The notes under the pieces: model-generated
Told to the model about the DNA's origin: nothing
Database searches by the model: none
What the model saw: only the letters and a program-made list of their open reading frames with translations
Program-made: the position numbers and the translations under genes
In this document: one piece after another, positions 9,139 to 18,072 of the stretch
Layout: every line of letters starts with the position of its first letter
Position numbering within the stretch: the stretch's first letter is position 1
NCBI GenBank assembly: GCA_963808315.1
Contig: CAWEFK010000022.1
Location: forward strand, 1-64,000
Direction: 5' to 3'
Length of the DNA: 64,000 bases
Source: Palsa-504 sp963808315
Lineage (GTDB): Bacteria; Actinomycetota; Actinomycetes; Streptosporangiales; Streptosporangiaceae

Positions 9139-9900
9139 ATGCGCGTTCCGCAGGTCAGTGAACGCATAAAGGAAGCCCCCGCTCAGGCCCTGCGCGGCGT
9201 CTTCGCCGGGATCGGCCAGCTCCTGCTGATCACCGACAAGCTCAGGAACAAGACCCCCGCGGATGTTCCGCGCGCCCGGACGCCCGAAGCGTCGGAGACG
9301 AGCGCGGACGCCACGGCCAGCGAGCCAGCGAGCCAGCGGAAACCAACGGCGGAGCCAGTCCGCGCCACGCCGACGCCAGCCGCCACGCCGACGCCAGCCG
9401 AATCAACGCCAGCCGGATCAACAGCCGCCGCGCCAGCACCAGCCGGATCGGTAGCCGCCGCGTCAACACCGGCTCCAGCCGCCTCAGCGCCGGCGCAAGA
9501 CGCCCCGGACGAAGGCGCCTGGGTCTGCAAAGCCGACGCCCGCCAGAAACTTCGACAAGACCGGCAACGTGCGGTTGATCAGCGACAACGCGACCACGGC
9601 GGCCACGCCGAGCGACACGCGCGGCCGCGCCGGCCGACACTGCTTCGGCCGACGAGGCGGCCGACCGTCGGCGGCACCGTGGCCGAACTACGACGAGCTG
9701 TCCATCGCCTCACTGCGGGCGCGGCTGCGGAGCCTGGACGTCGCGCAGGTCAGGCAGCTGGCCGACTACGAAAGCGGGCGCACGCGGGGCGGGCCGACGT
9801 GATCGCGATGTTCGAGCGCCGGATCGTCAAGCTGGAGGCCGAAGTCAAGCTGGAGGCCGAAGCACTGGAGGCCGAAGCCGAGCCGGAGGCCGGGGCTTAG
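9139..9900 (+). CDS. lipid droplet-associated protein (two compensating frameshifts)
   Basis: This matches the actinobacterial lipid-droplet-associated family (Rv1109c-like, from memory), small proteins on triacylglycerol droplets found near xseA. The N-terminus IKEAPAQALRGVFAGIGQLL forms an amphipathic helix, followed by a long Ala/Pro/Thr-rich linker of about 90 residues. The frame then shifts so that FDKTGNVRLISDN and PNYDELSIASLRARLRSLD are read one base over, and shifts back for AHAGRADVIAMFERRIVKLE. The end has a small Glu/Ala repeat (KLEAE). The start ATG follows GGGAG. Its stop overlaps the GTG of xseA by one base, so the genes are probably co-translated. Confidence 0.75.
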   Translation: MRVPQVSERIKEAPAQALRGVFAGIGQLLLITDKLRNKTPADVPRARTPEASETSADATASEPASQRKPTAEPVRATPTPAATPTPAESTPAGSTAAAPAPAGSVAAASTPAPAASAPAQDAPDEGAWVCKADARQKLRQDRQRAVDQRQRDHGGHAERHARPRRPTLLRPTRRPTVGGTVAELRRAVHRLTAGAAAEPGRRAGQAAGRLRKRAHAGRADVIAMFERRIVKLEAEVKLEAEALEAEAEPEAGA

Positions 9901-11152
9901 TGTCGCTGGAGACATCGGCGGAGGCACCGGTCCCGGTCCGCACGGTACTGCAGCTGGTCGGAGGCTGGATCGGCCGGCTGGGCCGGGTCTGGGTGGAAGG
10001 GCAGATCGCCGAGTGCTCGGTGCGCGGCAGCGCGGTGTTCCTGACCCTGCGCGACCCGATCGCGGCGGTGTCTGTGCGGGTCATCTGCTCGCGGCAGGTG
10101 TTCGACGCGGCCGAGCCGGCCCCGGCCGAGGGGGCGCGGGTGGTGATCTTCGCGCGGCCGGATTTCAACGCCAACCGGGGTTCGTTCGCCCTGGCCGCGC
10201 TGGAAATCCGAGCCGTGGGGGTGGGCGAGCTGCTGGCCCGGCTGGAACGGCTGCGCCGCCAGCTGGCCTCGGAAGGCCTTTTTTCTGCCGAACGGAAACG
10301 GGTGCTTCCTTTCCTGCCCGGTGTCATCGGCCTGGTGTGCGGACGCGATTCCGCGGCTCAGCGCGACGTCATGCAGAACGCCGGGCGGCGCTGGCCCGCC
10401 GTTCGGTTCCGGGTCGAGCAGACGGCGGTCCAGGGGCCGTACGCGGTGTCGGAGGTGATCGACGCGGTGCGGCGGCTCGACGAGGACCCCGAGGTGGACG
10501 TGATCGTGATCACCCGGGGCGGCGGCTCGCTCGAGGACCTGCTGCCGTTCTCCGACGAGACCCTGATCCGGGCGGTCGCCGCCTGCCGGACGCCGGTGGT
10601 GAGCGCGATCGGTCACGAGCAGGACACGCCGCTGCTGGACTACGTGGCCGACCTGCGTGCCTCCACGCCGACCGACGCGGCCAAGCGGATCGTGCCCGAT
10701 GTCGCCGAACAGCTCGCGCTCATCACCCAGCTGCGGGACCGGGCCCGCCGGTGCGTGACGGGCTGGCTCGACCGGGAGACCGCCTGGCTGGAATCGGTCC
10801 GGTCCAGGCCCGCGCTGGCCGATCCGGTGCGCGAGGTCGAGCGTCAGGCCGAACGGGTGGACGCGCTGTTGCAGCGGGCCAGGATGTCGCTGGACACGAG
10901 CCTGGTCCGGGGCCGTGACGACGTCACGCATACCCGGGCCCGGCTGCTCGCCCTGTCGCCCGCGTCGACGCTGCGCCGCGGCTACGCGATCGTGCAGCAC
11001 CGCGGCGACGGGGGCGGCGGGGTCATGGGGTCGACGGGGGCGGCGGGGTGGTGCGCAGCGCGGCCGAGGTCGAGCCGGGCGAGACGCTGACCGTCCGGTT
11101 CGCCGCGGACCAGCTCACCGTCCGCGCCGGTAATGACGCCGGCGACGGATAG
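9900..11152 (+). CDS. xseA: exodeoxyribonuclease VII large subunit (one frameshift)
   Basis: XseA is the catalytic subunit of ExoVII, which degrades single-stranded DNA together with XseB. An N-terminal OB fold (GRVWVEGQIAECS) is followed by the nuclease domain with VITRGGGSLEDLLPFSDE and AIGHEQDTPLLDYVAD..STPTDAA, then coiled-coil arms. The frame breaks in a G-rich run near 11035; after the shift the expected end RSAAEVEPGETLTVRFAADQ appears and stops at 11150-11152. About 417 residues, normal length. It overlaps the preceding gene by one base and almost touches xseB, consistent with one operon. Confidence 0.92.
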
Positions 11153-11156
11153 GGTC

Positions 11157-11435
11157 ATGGTCGTGACAAACGGCAGTACCGATACGGCGAGCGCCGCCCC
11201 CAAGGAGACGTCGCTTTCCTACGAGCAGGCCAGGGACAAGCTGGCGGCGGTGGTCAAGCGGCTGGAAACGGGCGGCCTGACCCTGGAGCAGTCGCTCGAG
11301 CTCTGGGAACGCGGCGAGCGGCTCGCGGCGGTGTGCGGCGAATGGCTGGACGGCGCCCGGGCCCGGCTGGCCGCCGCGATGGCCAAGCGCGACGACGCCG
11401 ACCCGGGCCAGGCCGAGGACGACGCGCCCTTCTGA
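11157..11435 (+). CDS. xseB: exodeoxyribonuclease VII small subunit
   Basis: XseB is a small helical partner required for ExoVII activity. The 92 residues carry the family core SYEQARDKLAAVVKRLE, GGLTLEQSLELWERGERLA and a C-terminal helix, then a short acidic tail typical of actinobacterial members. I chose the ATG at 11157, four bases after the xseA stop and preceded by GGATAGGG; an in-frame ATG at 11133 would overlap xseA. Confidence 0.95.
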   Translation: MVVTNGSTDTASAAPKETSLSYEQARDKLAAVVKRLETGGLTLEQSLELWERGERLAAVCGEWLDGARARLAAAMAKRDDADPGQAEDDAPF

Positions 11436-11518
11436 TCGCCGGGCGGGCGCACGTTGCGTGAGTTTGCCTGCTGTCTGCGCTGGGCAACCGCAGGAAGGCG
11501 ACAGCGAGGCGGGCGCGG

Positions 11519-12645
11519 ATGAATCCGGTCGAACGGGTAATCAGGGGAGTCGACGCCGGGCAGAAGCGGTACACGCCCACGGCGTTCGTCTTCGGGGTGA
11601 TCAAGAAGTACGGGGACGACAACGGCGGCGTGCTGGTGTCCAACCTGGCGTACTCCGCCTTCGTGTCGCTGTTCCCGCTGCTGCTCGTGCTGGTGACGAT
11701 CCTGGACCTGATCGCCTCGGTCAACCCGTCATTCCGTACCGATGTGCTGAACGCGGTGGCCAGCCAGGTCCCGCTGATCGGTAACACGCTCTTCGAGTAA
11801 CGTGCACCAGCTCAAGCGGTCGAGCGTCATCGGGCTGATCGTCGGCCTAGTCGGCCTGATCTGGGGCTCGACCGGGCTGGCCCAGTCCGGCCTGTTCACG
11901 ATGGAGCAGGTGTGGAACCTGCCCGGGCCCGCCCGGCCCGGCTACGTCCAGCGGCTCGGGCGGGCCAGGCTGTTCCTGTGCCTGCTCGGCGGCGGCGTGA
12001 TCGTCACCACCGGGCTGTCCAGCCTCAGCACCTACGTGCATAAGCGCGGCTCGCGTTCGAGATCCTGGTCGAGCTGGTGACCGCGGCCTTCAACATCGGG
12101 ATGTACATCGGCGCCTTCCGGGTGCTGACCCCGAAGGGCGTGCCGATCCGGCAGCTGATCCCCGGAGCGATCACCGGCGGCATCTTGTGGACGGTGCTGC
12201 AGTTCCTCGGCACCTACCTGGTCCACCACTACCTGCACAGCGACTCCGTCTACGGCGTGTTCGGCACCGTGCTCGGTCTGCTGGCCTGGATCTACATCGC
12301 CGTGGAGATCACGGTGTACTCGGCCGAGATCAACGTGGTGCTGTCGCGGCGGCTGTGGCCACGGTCCATCGTCCAGCCCCCGCTCACCGAGGCGGACCGG
12401 GCCAGCATGGCGCTGCAGGCCCTGCAGAACCAGCGGCGGCCCGAGCAGCACATCGAGGTGACGTTCGACGACCGTCCGCCTGAATCACGGCCGCCGCCAG
12501 GGCGCCGCAGACACCGGACGAGGTCGCACCGCCCGCGAAGCGCCGGCAAGGGGCCCCCCGTGCGAAGGCGGACGCAGGACGCGGCTCCGGCGAAGGCGGA
12601 GGCACCGCCCGGGAGGCCAGCTCAGACGGTGACCGGGCGAAGTGA
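11519..12645 (+). CDS. YihY/BrkB-family inner membrane protein (three frameshifts)
   Basis: The pieces form a YihY/virulence-factor-BrkB-type multi-pass membrane protein of about 375 residues. Segments in order are NLAYSAFVSLFPLLLVLVTI, SSVIGLIVGLVGLIWGSTG, ITGGILWTVLQFLGTYLV and VFGTVLGLLAWIYIAVEITV with the typical SAEINVVLSRRLWPRS. Breaks occur near 11797, 12045 and 12490; after the last one a Lys/Ala/Pro-rich tail ends at 12643-12645. The biochemical role is not settled: early claims of RNase BN activity are not supported and a transporter role is suspected. It runs convergently into the DUF4245 gene with a short overlap. Confidence 0.82.
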
Positions 12646-13150
12646 GGCGGCGAGTTCGCGCAGCTGGGTCCAGGTCGCGTTGCCGGTCACCACGACCGTC
12701 CGGCCCGCCGCGGTGGTGTACGTACAGCGAGCGCTGGCCCCGGGACGGTGTCGACACCGGGCTCCAGGCCTGCCCGGCCAGGCGCACCGGCGCGAGCGTC
12801 GTGCCCGCTGTTGGTCATCCGCCTGATGAAGGAGGCGGCGCTGGCGTTGGTCTCCTCGAGCGAGGCCAGCGCGCCGTCCGGGGTCAGGTAGCCGAGTTGC
12901 CAGGTGACCGTGCCCGCGCCGTTCGCGCCGCCGACGGCCAGGCCGGAGCTCACCGGCTGCCAGGATCCGGGCAGCCCGGCCGGGGCCACCGCCGGGTACG
13001 GCGCGAGCCGGATCAGCTTGGCCAGGTCGCCGCGGTAGCTGACGCGTGACGGGCTCGGCGGCGTGCGGGATGGGGACCGCCACCACGAGGAGCGCCGACG
13101 GCCAGCAGGCAGCCCAGCGCGGCCACGCCGGCGTGCAGCACCCTGTTCAC
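12622..13150 (-). CDS. DUF4245 lipo- or membrane-anchored protein (frameshifted)
   Basis: The pieces give a DUF4245-type actinobacterial protein of unknown function. After the GTG at 13150 a short hydrophobic segment reads VLHAGVAALGCLLAV, then in shifted frames YRGDLAKLIRLAPYPAVAP, TVTWQLGYLTPDGALASLEE, ASFIRRMTNSG and finally CTYTTAAGRTVVVTGNATWT with stop at 12622. At least three breaks are needed. Its place beside glpX, divergently oriented, is the usual one for the family, which supports the call although the frame is poor. Confidence 0.7.
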
Positions 13151-13199
13151 AACAGCCCAGCATAGGATCGGTACACAGCTAGCCGGAAGGACACCAGCC

Positions 13200-14216
13200 A
13201 TGACCGCCGAGCAGCAGGAACACGAGCCCGACCGCCACGCCCCCGACCGCAACCTGGCGCTCGAGCTCGCCCGGGTGACCGAGGCCGCCTCGATGGCCGC
13301 GGCCAGGTGGGTGGGCCGGGGGGACAAGAACGGGGCCGACGGCGCCGCCGTGAGCGCGATGCGGATGATGATCAACTCGGTGTCGATGCGCGGCGTCGTG
13401 GTCATCGGCGAAGGCGAGAAGGACAACGCCCCGATGCTGTTCAACGGCGAGGAAGTGGGCGACGGCACCGGCGCGGCCTGCGACGTCGCGGTCGATCCCA
13501 TCGACGGCACCCGGCTGTGCGCCAATGGCATGTCGAACGCGATCTCGGTGCTGGCGGTGGCCGAGCCGCGGCTCGATGTACGACCCGTCGGCCGTGTTCT
13601 ACATGGACAAGCTGGCCACCGGGCCCGCCGCGGCCGACGTGGTGGACATCACCGCCCGCCCGCCGCCAACATCGCCGCGGTGGCCAAGGCCAAGGGCGAG
13701 TCGCCGCAGGACGTGACCGTGGTCATCCTGGACCGGCCCAGGCACGAGGAGCTGATCACGCAGGTGCGGGACACGGGTGCCAGGATCCACCTGATCACCG
13801 ACGGCGACGTGGCCGGGGCGATCATGGCGGCCCGCGACGACACCGGCATCGACCTGCTGCTCGGCGTGGGCGGCACGCCCGAGGCGATCATCGCCGCCTG
13901 CGCGCTCAAGTGCCTCGGCGGGGTCATCCAGGGCCGGCTCGCGCCCAAGGACGAGGCGGAACGGCGCCGCGCCCTGGACGCCGGGCACGACCTGAATCGC
14001 GTGCTCACCACCGATGACCTGGTGGCCTCCGACGACGTGTTCTTCGCCGCCACCGGGATCACCGACGGCGAGCTGATGGCCGGCGTCAGGTACCGGGCCG
14101 GCGGGGCCACCACCCACTCGCTGGTGATGCGGTCCCGCTCGGGCACCATCCGCAGCATCAAGAGCGAGCACCAGCTATGGAAGCTGCGGGCCTACTCTTC
14201 TATCAACTTCGGTTAG
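13200..14216 (+). CDS. glpX: class II fructose-1,6-bisphosphatase (two compensating frameshifts)
   Basis: GlpX removes the 1-phosphate of fructose-1,6-bisphosphate in gluconeogenesis. Conserved parts are GVVVIGEGEKDNAPMLFNGE, DVAVDPIDGTRLCANGMSNA (metal site), RIHLITDGDVAGAIMAA, LLLGVGGTPEAIIAACALKC and the end RSIKSEHQLWKLRAY. Near 13570 the frame breaks and MYDPSAVFYMDKLATGP is read in another frame before returning near 13660. Since the rest is intact and about 338 residues long, I regard this as a functional gene with sequence errors. The start ATG follows CGGAAGGA. Confidence 0.93.
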   Translation: MTAEQQEHEPDRHAPDRNLALELARVTEAASMAAARWVGRGDKNGADGAAVSAMRMMINSVSMRGVVVIGEGEKDNAPMLFNGEEVGDGTGAACDVAVDPIDGTRLCANGMSNAISVLAVAEPRLDVRPVGRVLHGQAGHRARRGRRGGHHRPPAANIAAVAKAKGESPQDVTVVILDRPRHEELITQVRDTGARIHLITDGDVAGAIMAARDDTGIDLLLGVGGTPEAIIAACALKCLGGVIQGRLAPKDEAERRRALDAGHDLNRVLTTDDLVASDDVFFAATGITDGELMAGVRYRAGGATTHSLVMRSRSGTIRSIKSEHQLWKLRAYSSINFG

Positions 14217-14226
14217 GCGGGCTCGA

Positions 14227-14817
14227 TCAGTTCCGGTTGAACAGGCGGAACTTGCGGGGTTTCGGCGGCGTGCGCACGTCGAGCTCGCCGCCGAGCACCA
14301 TGGCCTTGACCTCGATCACCGGCATGCCTGGTCCGGGCGGCGGGGTCGTCGGGGTGCCACCGCGCTTGCGGCCAAGCACCATGTGCCCGGTCACGATCAC
14401 CGTCACCCCGTCGGGAACGATCAGCCGCAGCCGGCCGCCGAACACCGTCGCGTACACCTGGACCCGGGCGGACTGCAAGATGGCCTGGGTGAAGTCCACC
14501 TCGACCTCGCCGAACATGGCGGTCACGGTGAGGCTCTCCGGGACCACCCAGCGGCCGTCGCGGCGGGCCGGGCCGAAGATGCCGGAGATGACCCGGCCGC
14601 CGTCCAGGCGCACCGGCTGTGCGGACGGCGCCGCCAGGTCCGCGGTCAGGTCGGCCAGATCACCGAGCGTGCGGGCCGAGAAGGCCCGCTGGACCCGGTC
14701 GGCGTGCTCGTCCGCGGTGAGCCGCCCGTCGGCCATCGCCGCGGCGAGCAGGGTCAGCACCTCGTCTCGGTTAGCGTCGGACGCTCGCAGGTCACGAGGT
14801 GCCGGCCGTGGGCTCAT
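14227..14817 (-). CDS. DUF1707 domain protein with LiaF-like C-terminal domain
   Basis: The 196-residue protein starts with the DUF1707 (SHOCT-like) domain: LRASDANRDEVLTLLAAAMA, DGRLTADEHADRVQRAF, ARTLGDLADLTADL. The second half, VTAMFGEVEVDFTQAILQS and VFGGRLRLIVPDGVTV, resembles the LiaF/DUF2154-type beta domain linked to cell-envelope stress sensing in Firmicutes. No membrane segment is seen. The start ATG at 14817 fits the usual N-terminus. It is convergent with glpX. The function in actinomycetes is unknown. Confidence 0.85.
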   Translation of the reverse strand: MSPRPAPRDLRASDANRDEVLTLLAAAMADGRLTADEHADRVQRAFSARTLGDLADLTADLAAPSAQPVRLDGGRVISGIFGPARRDGRWVVPESLTVTAMFGEVEVDFTQAILQSARVQVYATVFGGRLRLIVPDGVTVIVTGHMVLGRKRGGTPTTPPPGPGMPVIEVKAMVLGGELDVRTPPKPRKFRLFNRN

Positions 14818-14929
14818 GACTTGAAAATATATGTTCTTTCCTGCTCGCGGGCCGCCCTGGCCCGTTGGCTCGGGCTTTTGGAACGGGTCAGGTGTACGAG
14901 ACCGGGTTGAACGTGCTACCCATGTGTGC

Positions 14930-16332
14930 ATGGCAGACGCAGGGATCGACACGGTGATGGCGCGGGCGAGCGAGGAACAGATCCGCCTGGTCCGCTTCCT
15001 TTACGCCGACCACGGCGGGATCATCCGCGGCAAGGCGGCCGGCACGTCGCGGCTACGCGAACGCGTGTCCAGCGGCATCGGGCACACGGTCGCGATGATG
15101 GCGATGTCCATGCTCGACCAGCTCCAGCCGGTAGCGGGCATGGGCCCGGTCGGCGAGGTCAGGATCGTGCCGGATCCGGACACCTTCGTCACGCTGCCTT
15201 ACGCGCCGGGCGCGGGCGCCATGCTCGCCGACCTGGTCAAGCCGGACGGGTCACCGTGGGAGGCGTGCCCGCGCACGTTCCTCAAGCAGGCCATCGTCGA
15301 GCTGGCGGGCGAGGGCTACGGGATACAGGCCGCGTTCGAGCCCGAGTTCACCGTCGGCCGCCGCGAGTCCTCGCCCGGCGGCCCGTCCATCCCGGACCGG
15401 CTCATCCCGCTCGACGACAGCTTGTGCTACTCCGCCACCGGCTTCCATCTCGCGCACAACTTCACCATGGAACTCGTCGATGCGCTCGAGGCACAAGGGC
15501 CTGGAGGTGGAGCACTACTACCCGGAACTGGGTCACGGCCAGCACGAGCTCTCGGTGCGGCACACCGGTGCCCTGCGGGCCGCCGACAACCACGTGCTGT
15601 ACCGGGAGACCGTTCGCGGGGTGGCGTTCTAGCGCGGCCTGTGGGCGAGCCTGGCCCCCAAGCCGATCCCCGACCAGGCCGGCAACGGCACCCACCTGCA
15701 CGCCTCGCTCACCGACCTGCAGCCGGACGGCGCGCCCGGCGGGCACAACGCGTTCGCCGACCCCGCCGACCGCTACGGGCTGTCCCAGGTCGGCTACCAC
15801 TTCATCGGCGGGCTCCTCGCCCATCTGCCCGCACTGGTCGCGCTGACCTGCGCCAGCGTGAACAGCTACCGCAGGCTCGCGCCGCAGATGTGGGCCAGCG
15901 CGTACTCCTGCTACGGGATGGACAACCGCGAGGCCGCGATCCGGATCTGCTCGCCGCTGCGCGGCGACCCGGGCAGCTCGGTCAACCTGGAGCTGAAGCC
16001 GTCCGACTCGAGCGCCAACCCCTACCTCGCGCTCGGCGCGTTCATCTACGCGGGCCTGGACGGCATCCGCGGCAAGATGGACCCGGGCGAAGCGGTAAAC
16101 GTGGACCCGGCCACCCTGACCGACGCCGACCGGGCCGACACCGGCATCCACCGGCTGCCCGCCTCGCTCGCCCGCGGCGCTGGACGCGCTGTCCGCGGAC
16201 GAGTTGCTGATGGACGTCCTCGGCCCGCTGCGCAGCACCGCCTACCTGGCGGTCAAGCACTCAGAAGCGGCCCACTTCGCCCACTCCACCGATCCGTACT
16301 ACGAGTGCTTCCACCACTTCACCAAGCTCTAG
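14930..16332 (+). CDS. glutamine synthetase-family ligase (frameshifts and one in-frame TAG)
   Basis: The roughly 466-residue protein belongs to the glutamine synthetase superfamily, which joins ammonia or amines to glutamate using ATP. The N-terminal beta-grasp region (LVRFLYADHGGIIRGKAAG) is followed by the catalytic fold (GYGIQAAFEPEFTV; GLEVEHYYPELGHGQHELSV; PDQAGNGTHLHASL; SVNLELKPSDSSANPYLALG). Breaks occur near 15495 and 16175, and TAG at 15630-15632 interrupts ..RGVAF[stop]RGLWASLAPKP; a GAG would restore the usual Glu. The divergent N-terminus suggests a gamma-glutamyl-amine ligase (GlnA2/3/4-type) rather than the main nitrogen-assimilation enzyme. The C-terminus ends FHHFTKL. Confidence 0.85.
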
Positions 16333-16407
16333 ACAGCGGGCGCGCTGACCTGTGGCGCAGGCGCCCGCCACCCGTCCTGGTGACAGGCGCCTGCTGAACC
16401 CGCACCC

Positions 16408-17913
16408 TCAACCGCCGCACCCGCCGCCGCACCCGCCGCCGCCGCCGCACCGGCAGTCGCCGCCGCACCGGCCATCTCCGCTGGGCCGACCCCCGCTGGG
16501 CCGACCGTCACCGCCGCACCGGTCGCAGCGCTCCTCGCCATCGCAGCCGGGGAACAGCACCGGACCCACGCCGGGAATCGTCTGGGCCCGGGCCTTGGCC
16601 AGCAGGGCCGCGGCCGCTTCCCGCGCGCTCTCGCCGCGCCGGGCCATCCGGGCCGCGATCAGCCCGGTCACGATGGGGGCGGAGAAGGAAGTCCCGCTCC
16701 ACTGCGCCAGGCCGGAGAACGTCCTGACCTCCCCGGTGTTGGGCGGGACCTGGCAGGTGTACGTGCCGCTGCCGAAGGCGTTGATGAGCTTCTCCCCTGG
16801 TGCGTACACGTCGACCCAGCCCCCGTAGTTGCTGAAGTCCGCCCGGTGCCGCCAGTCGGTGGCGAGCGCCCCGACCGAGAGCACGTCGGGGAATGCGCCC
16901 GGCCAGGCCGGCCGCTTGGTGCGGTTGTTGCCTGCCTCGGCGACGCAGACGACCCCCTTGTACGGCCGAAGCATCTCCAGCCAGGCCTCCAGTCCCAGCG
17001 GCGGGATGTTCTTCCAGCTATGGCACGAGGCCGTCACGTGGACGATCTCGAAGCCGAAGCCGAACGCCGCATGGAGCCTCTGCGCGACCTCCGATTCCAG
17101 CGCGCTGCCCCCGGTGTCGAAGATGTTCTCGACGTGGATTTGCGCTTGCGGGGCCATGCACCGCATGACGCCTGCGACGAACGTCCCGTGTCCCCCGTAC
17201 GGCAAGATCGCGCCGCCCGGATCGGTCCGCGGGTCGGGATCGCCGTGGACGCCGGCCAGCCACGGGAAGGTTTCCGCCGCCCCGTCCACCAGCCCGGTGT
17301 CGGCCTGGAAGATCCGCACCCGGGCCCCGCCGTCCCGGCAGATCCCGGGGTAGGGTCCCGCCGTCGGATAAACCCGCTCCGGCTCCGTGGCCGAGCAGGG
17401 AGTCATGTGTTGCGCGGCGGTCAGCACGTGATCAGGCGCCGCGATTCCCGGGCCGAGTTCGGCGTCGATGCGCTCGATAATGTCGAGCACATCGAGATGA
17501 TGACGCTCACGAGTGTCCTCTTTACCGCCAGTAGGATTCAGGCGGAGAAGCACGATGTCCCTGACCACTCGCGTGATCTCGACTTCCCAGACACGGTCGT
17601 CCCTGCCGAGGAATTCGCCGATGATCTCCAATATTCCTCTTGGCCTGCTGACCCTCAGGCGATCCGAGGGCTCCGAGCTCCAGGGTGCCGCGGCGAGGTA
17701 CTGTTCGCGGGCGAGAATGTGACCCTTGGCGTACATGAAGGCAATGCCACCGGGGTGCAGGTCGTCGTCTTCTTCGGCGTGGTCGGGGGAACCGCCGATT
17801 TCGATCGGGATATCGCGGCCGCGAAACGCGTCGACGATGATCTTGGCCTCCGCAACGGCCTCATCCTCAAGCGGAGACTCGAGCGAGCTATACCAGTAAT
17901 TCTCTTCTGTCAC
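16408..17913 (-). CDS. S8-family subtilisin-like protease with Gly/Cys-rich tail
   Basis: A 501-residue protein with no signal peptide. Residues 1-190 are an acidic region of unknown fold. The subtilase domain has the catalytic triad Asp205 (QADTGLVDG), His242 (YGGHGTFVAGVM) and Ser409 (WSGTSFSAPIVTG), with the oxyanion Asn in VAEAGNNRT. The last about 45 residues are almost only Gly, Cys, Asp, Arg and Ser, with eight Cys in CxxC and CGGGC-like spacings. The GTG start at 17913 follows GGAGGGCACA. It shares a 159-base divergent promoter with the CHAT protein, which suggests a common pathway, and without a secretion signal the protease probably acts in the cytosol. Confidence 0.88.
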   Translation of the reverse strand: MTEENYWYSSLESPLEDEAVAEAKIIVDAFRGRDIPIEIGGSPDHAEEDDDLHPGGIAFMYAKGHILAREQYLAAAPWSSEPSDRLRVSRPRGILEIIGEFLGRDDRVWEVEITRVVRDIVLLRLNPTGGKEDTRERHHLDVLDIIERIDAELGPGIAAPDHVLTAAQHMTPCSATEPERVYPTAGPYPGICRDGGARVRIFQADTGLVDGAAETFPWLAGVHGDPDPRTDPGGAILPYGGHGTFVAGVMRCMAPQAQIHVENIFDTGGSALESEVAQRLHAAFGFGFEIVHVTASCHSWKNIPPLGLEAWLEMLRPYKGVVCVAEAGNNRTKRPAWPGAFPDVLSVGALATDWRHRADFSNYGGWVDVYAPGEKLINAFGSGTYTCQVPPNTGEVRTFSGLAQWSGTSFSAPIVTGLIAARMARRGESAREAAAALLAKARAQTIPGVGPVLFPGCDGEERCDRCGGDGRPSGGRPSGDGRCGGDCRCGGGGGCGGGCGG

Positions 17914-18072
17914 TGTGCCCTCCGGAATTAATCATTTACCCGATCTAACCGCAGGCGCTGGTGAGCGGGCCCACGTTCCTCAGAAAGCTGCAGAGTCCGA
18001 TGCACCCACGGAGCGGAAATCGTGACGCTTTAATACATGGACCGCGCCAAATCTGGAACCTAGAATCGGCCT

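Noticed and set aside
9900..11152. Programmed frameshift in xseA
   Set aside because: The shift lies in a G-rich run without a slippery heptamer and stimulatory structure that I can see, and similar breaks occur all over the window, so sequence error is the simpler reading.
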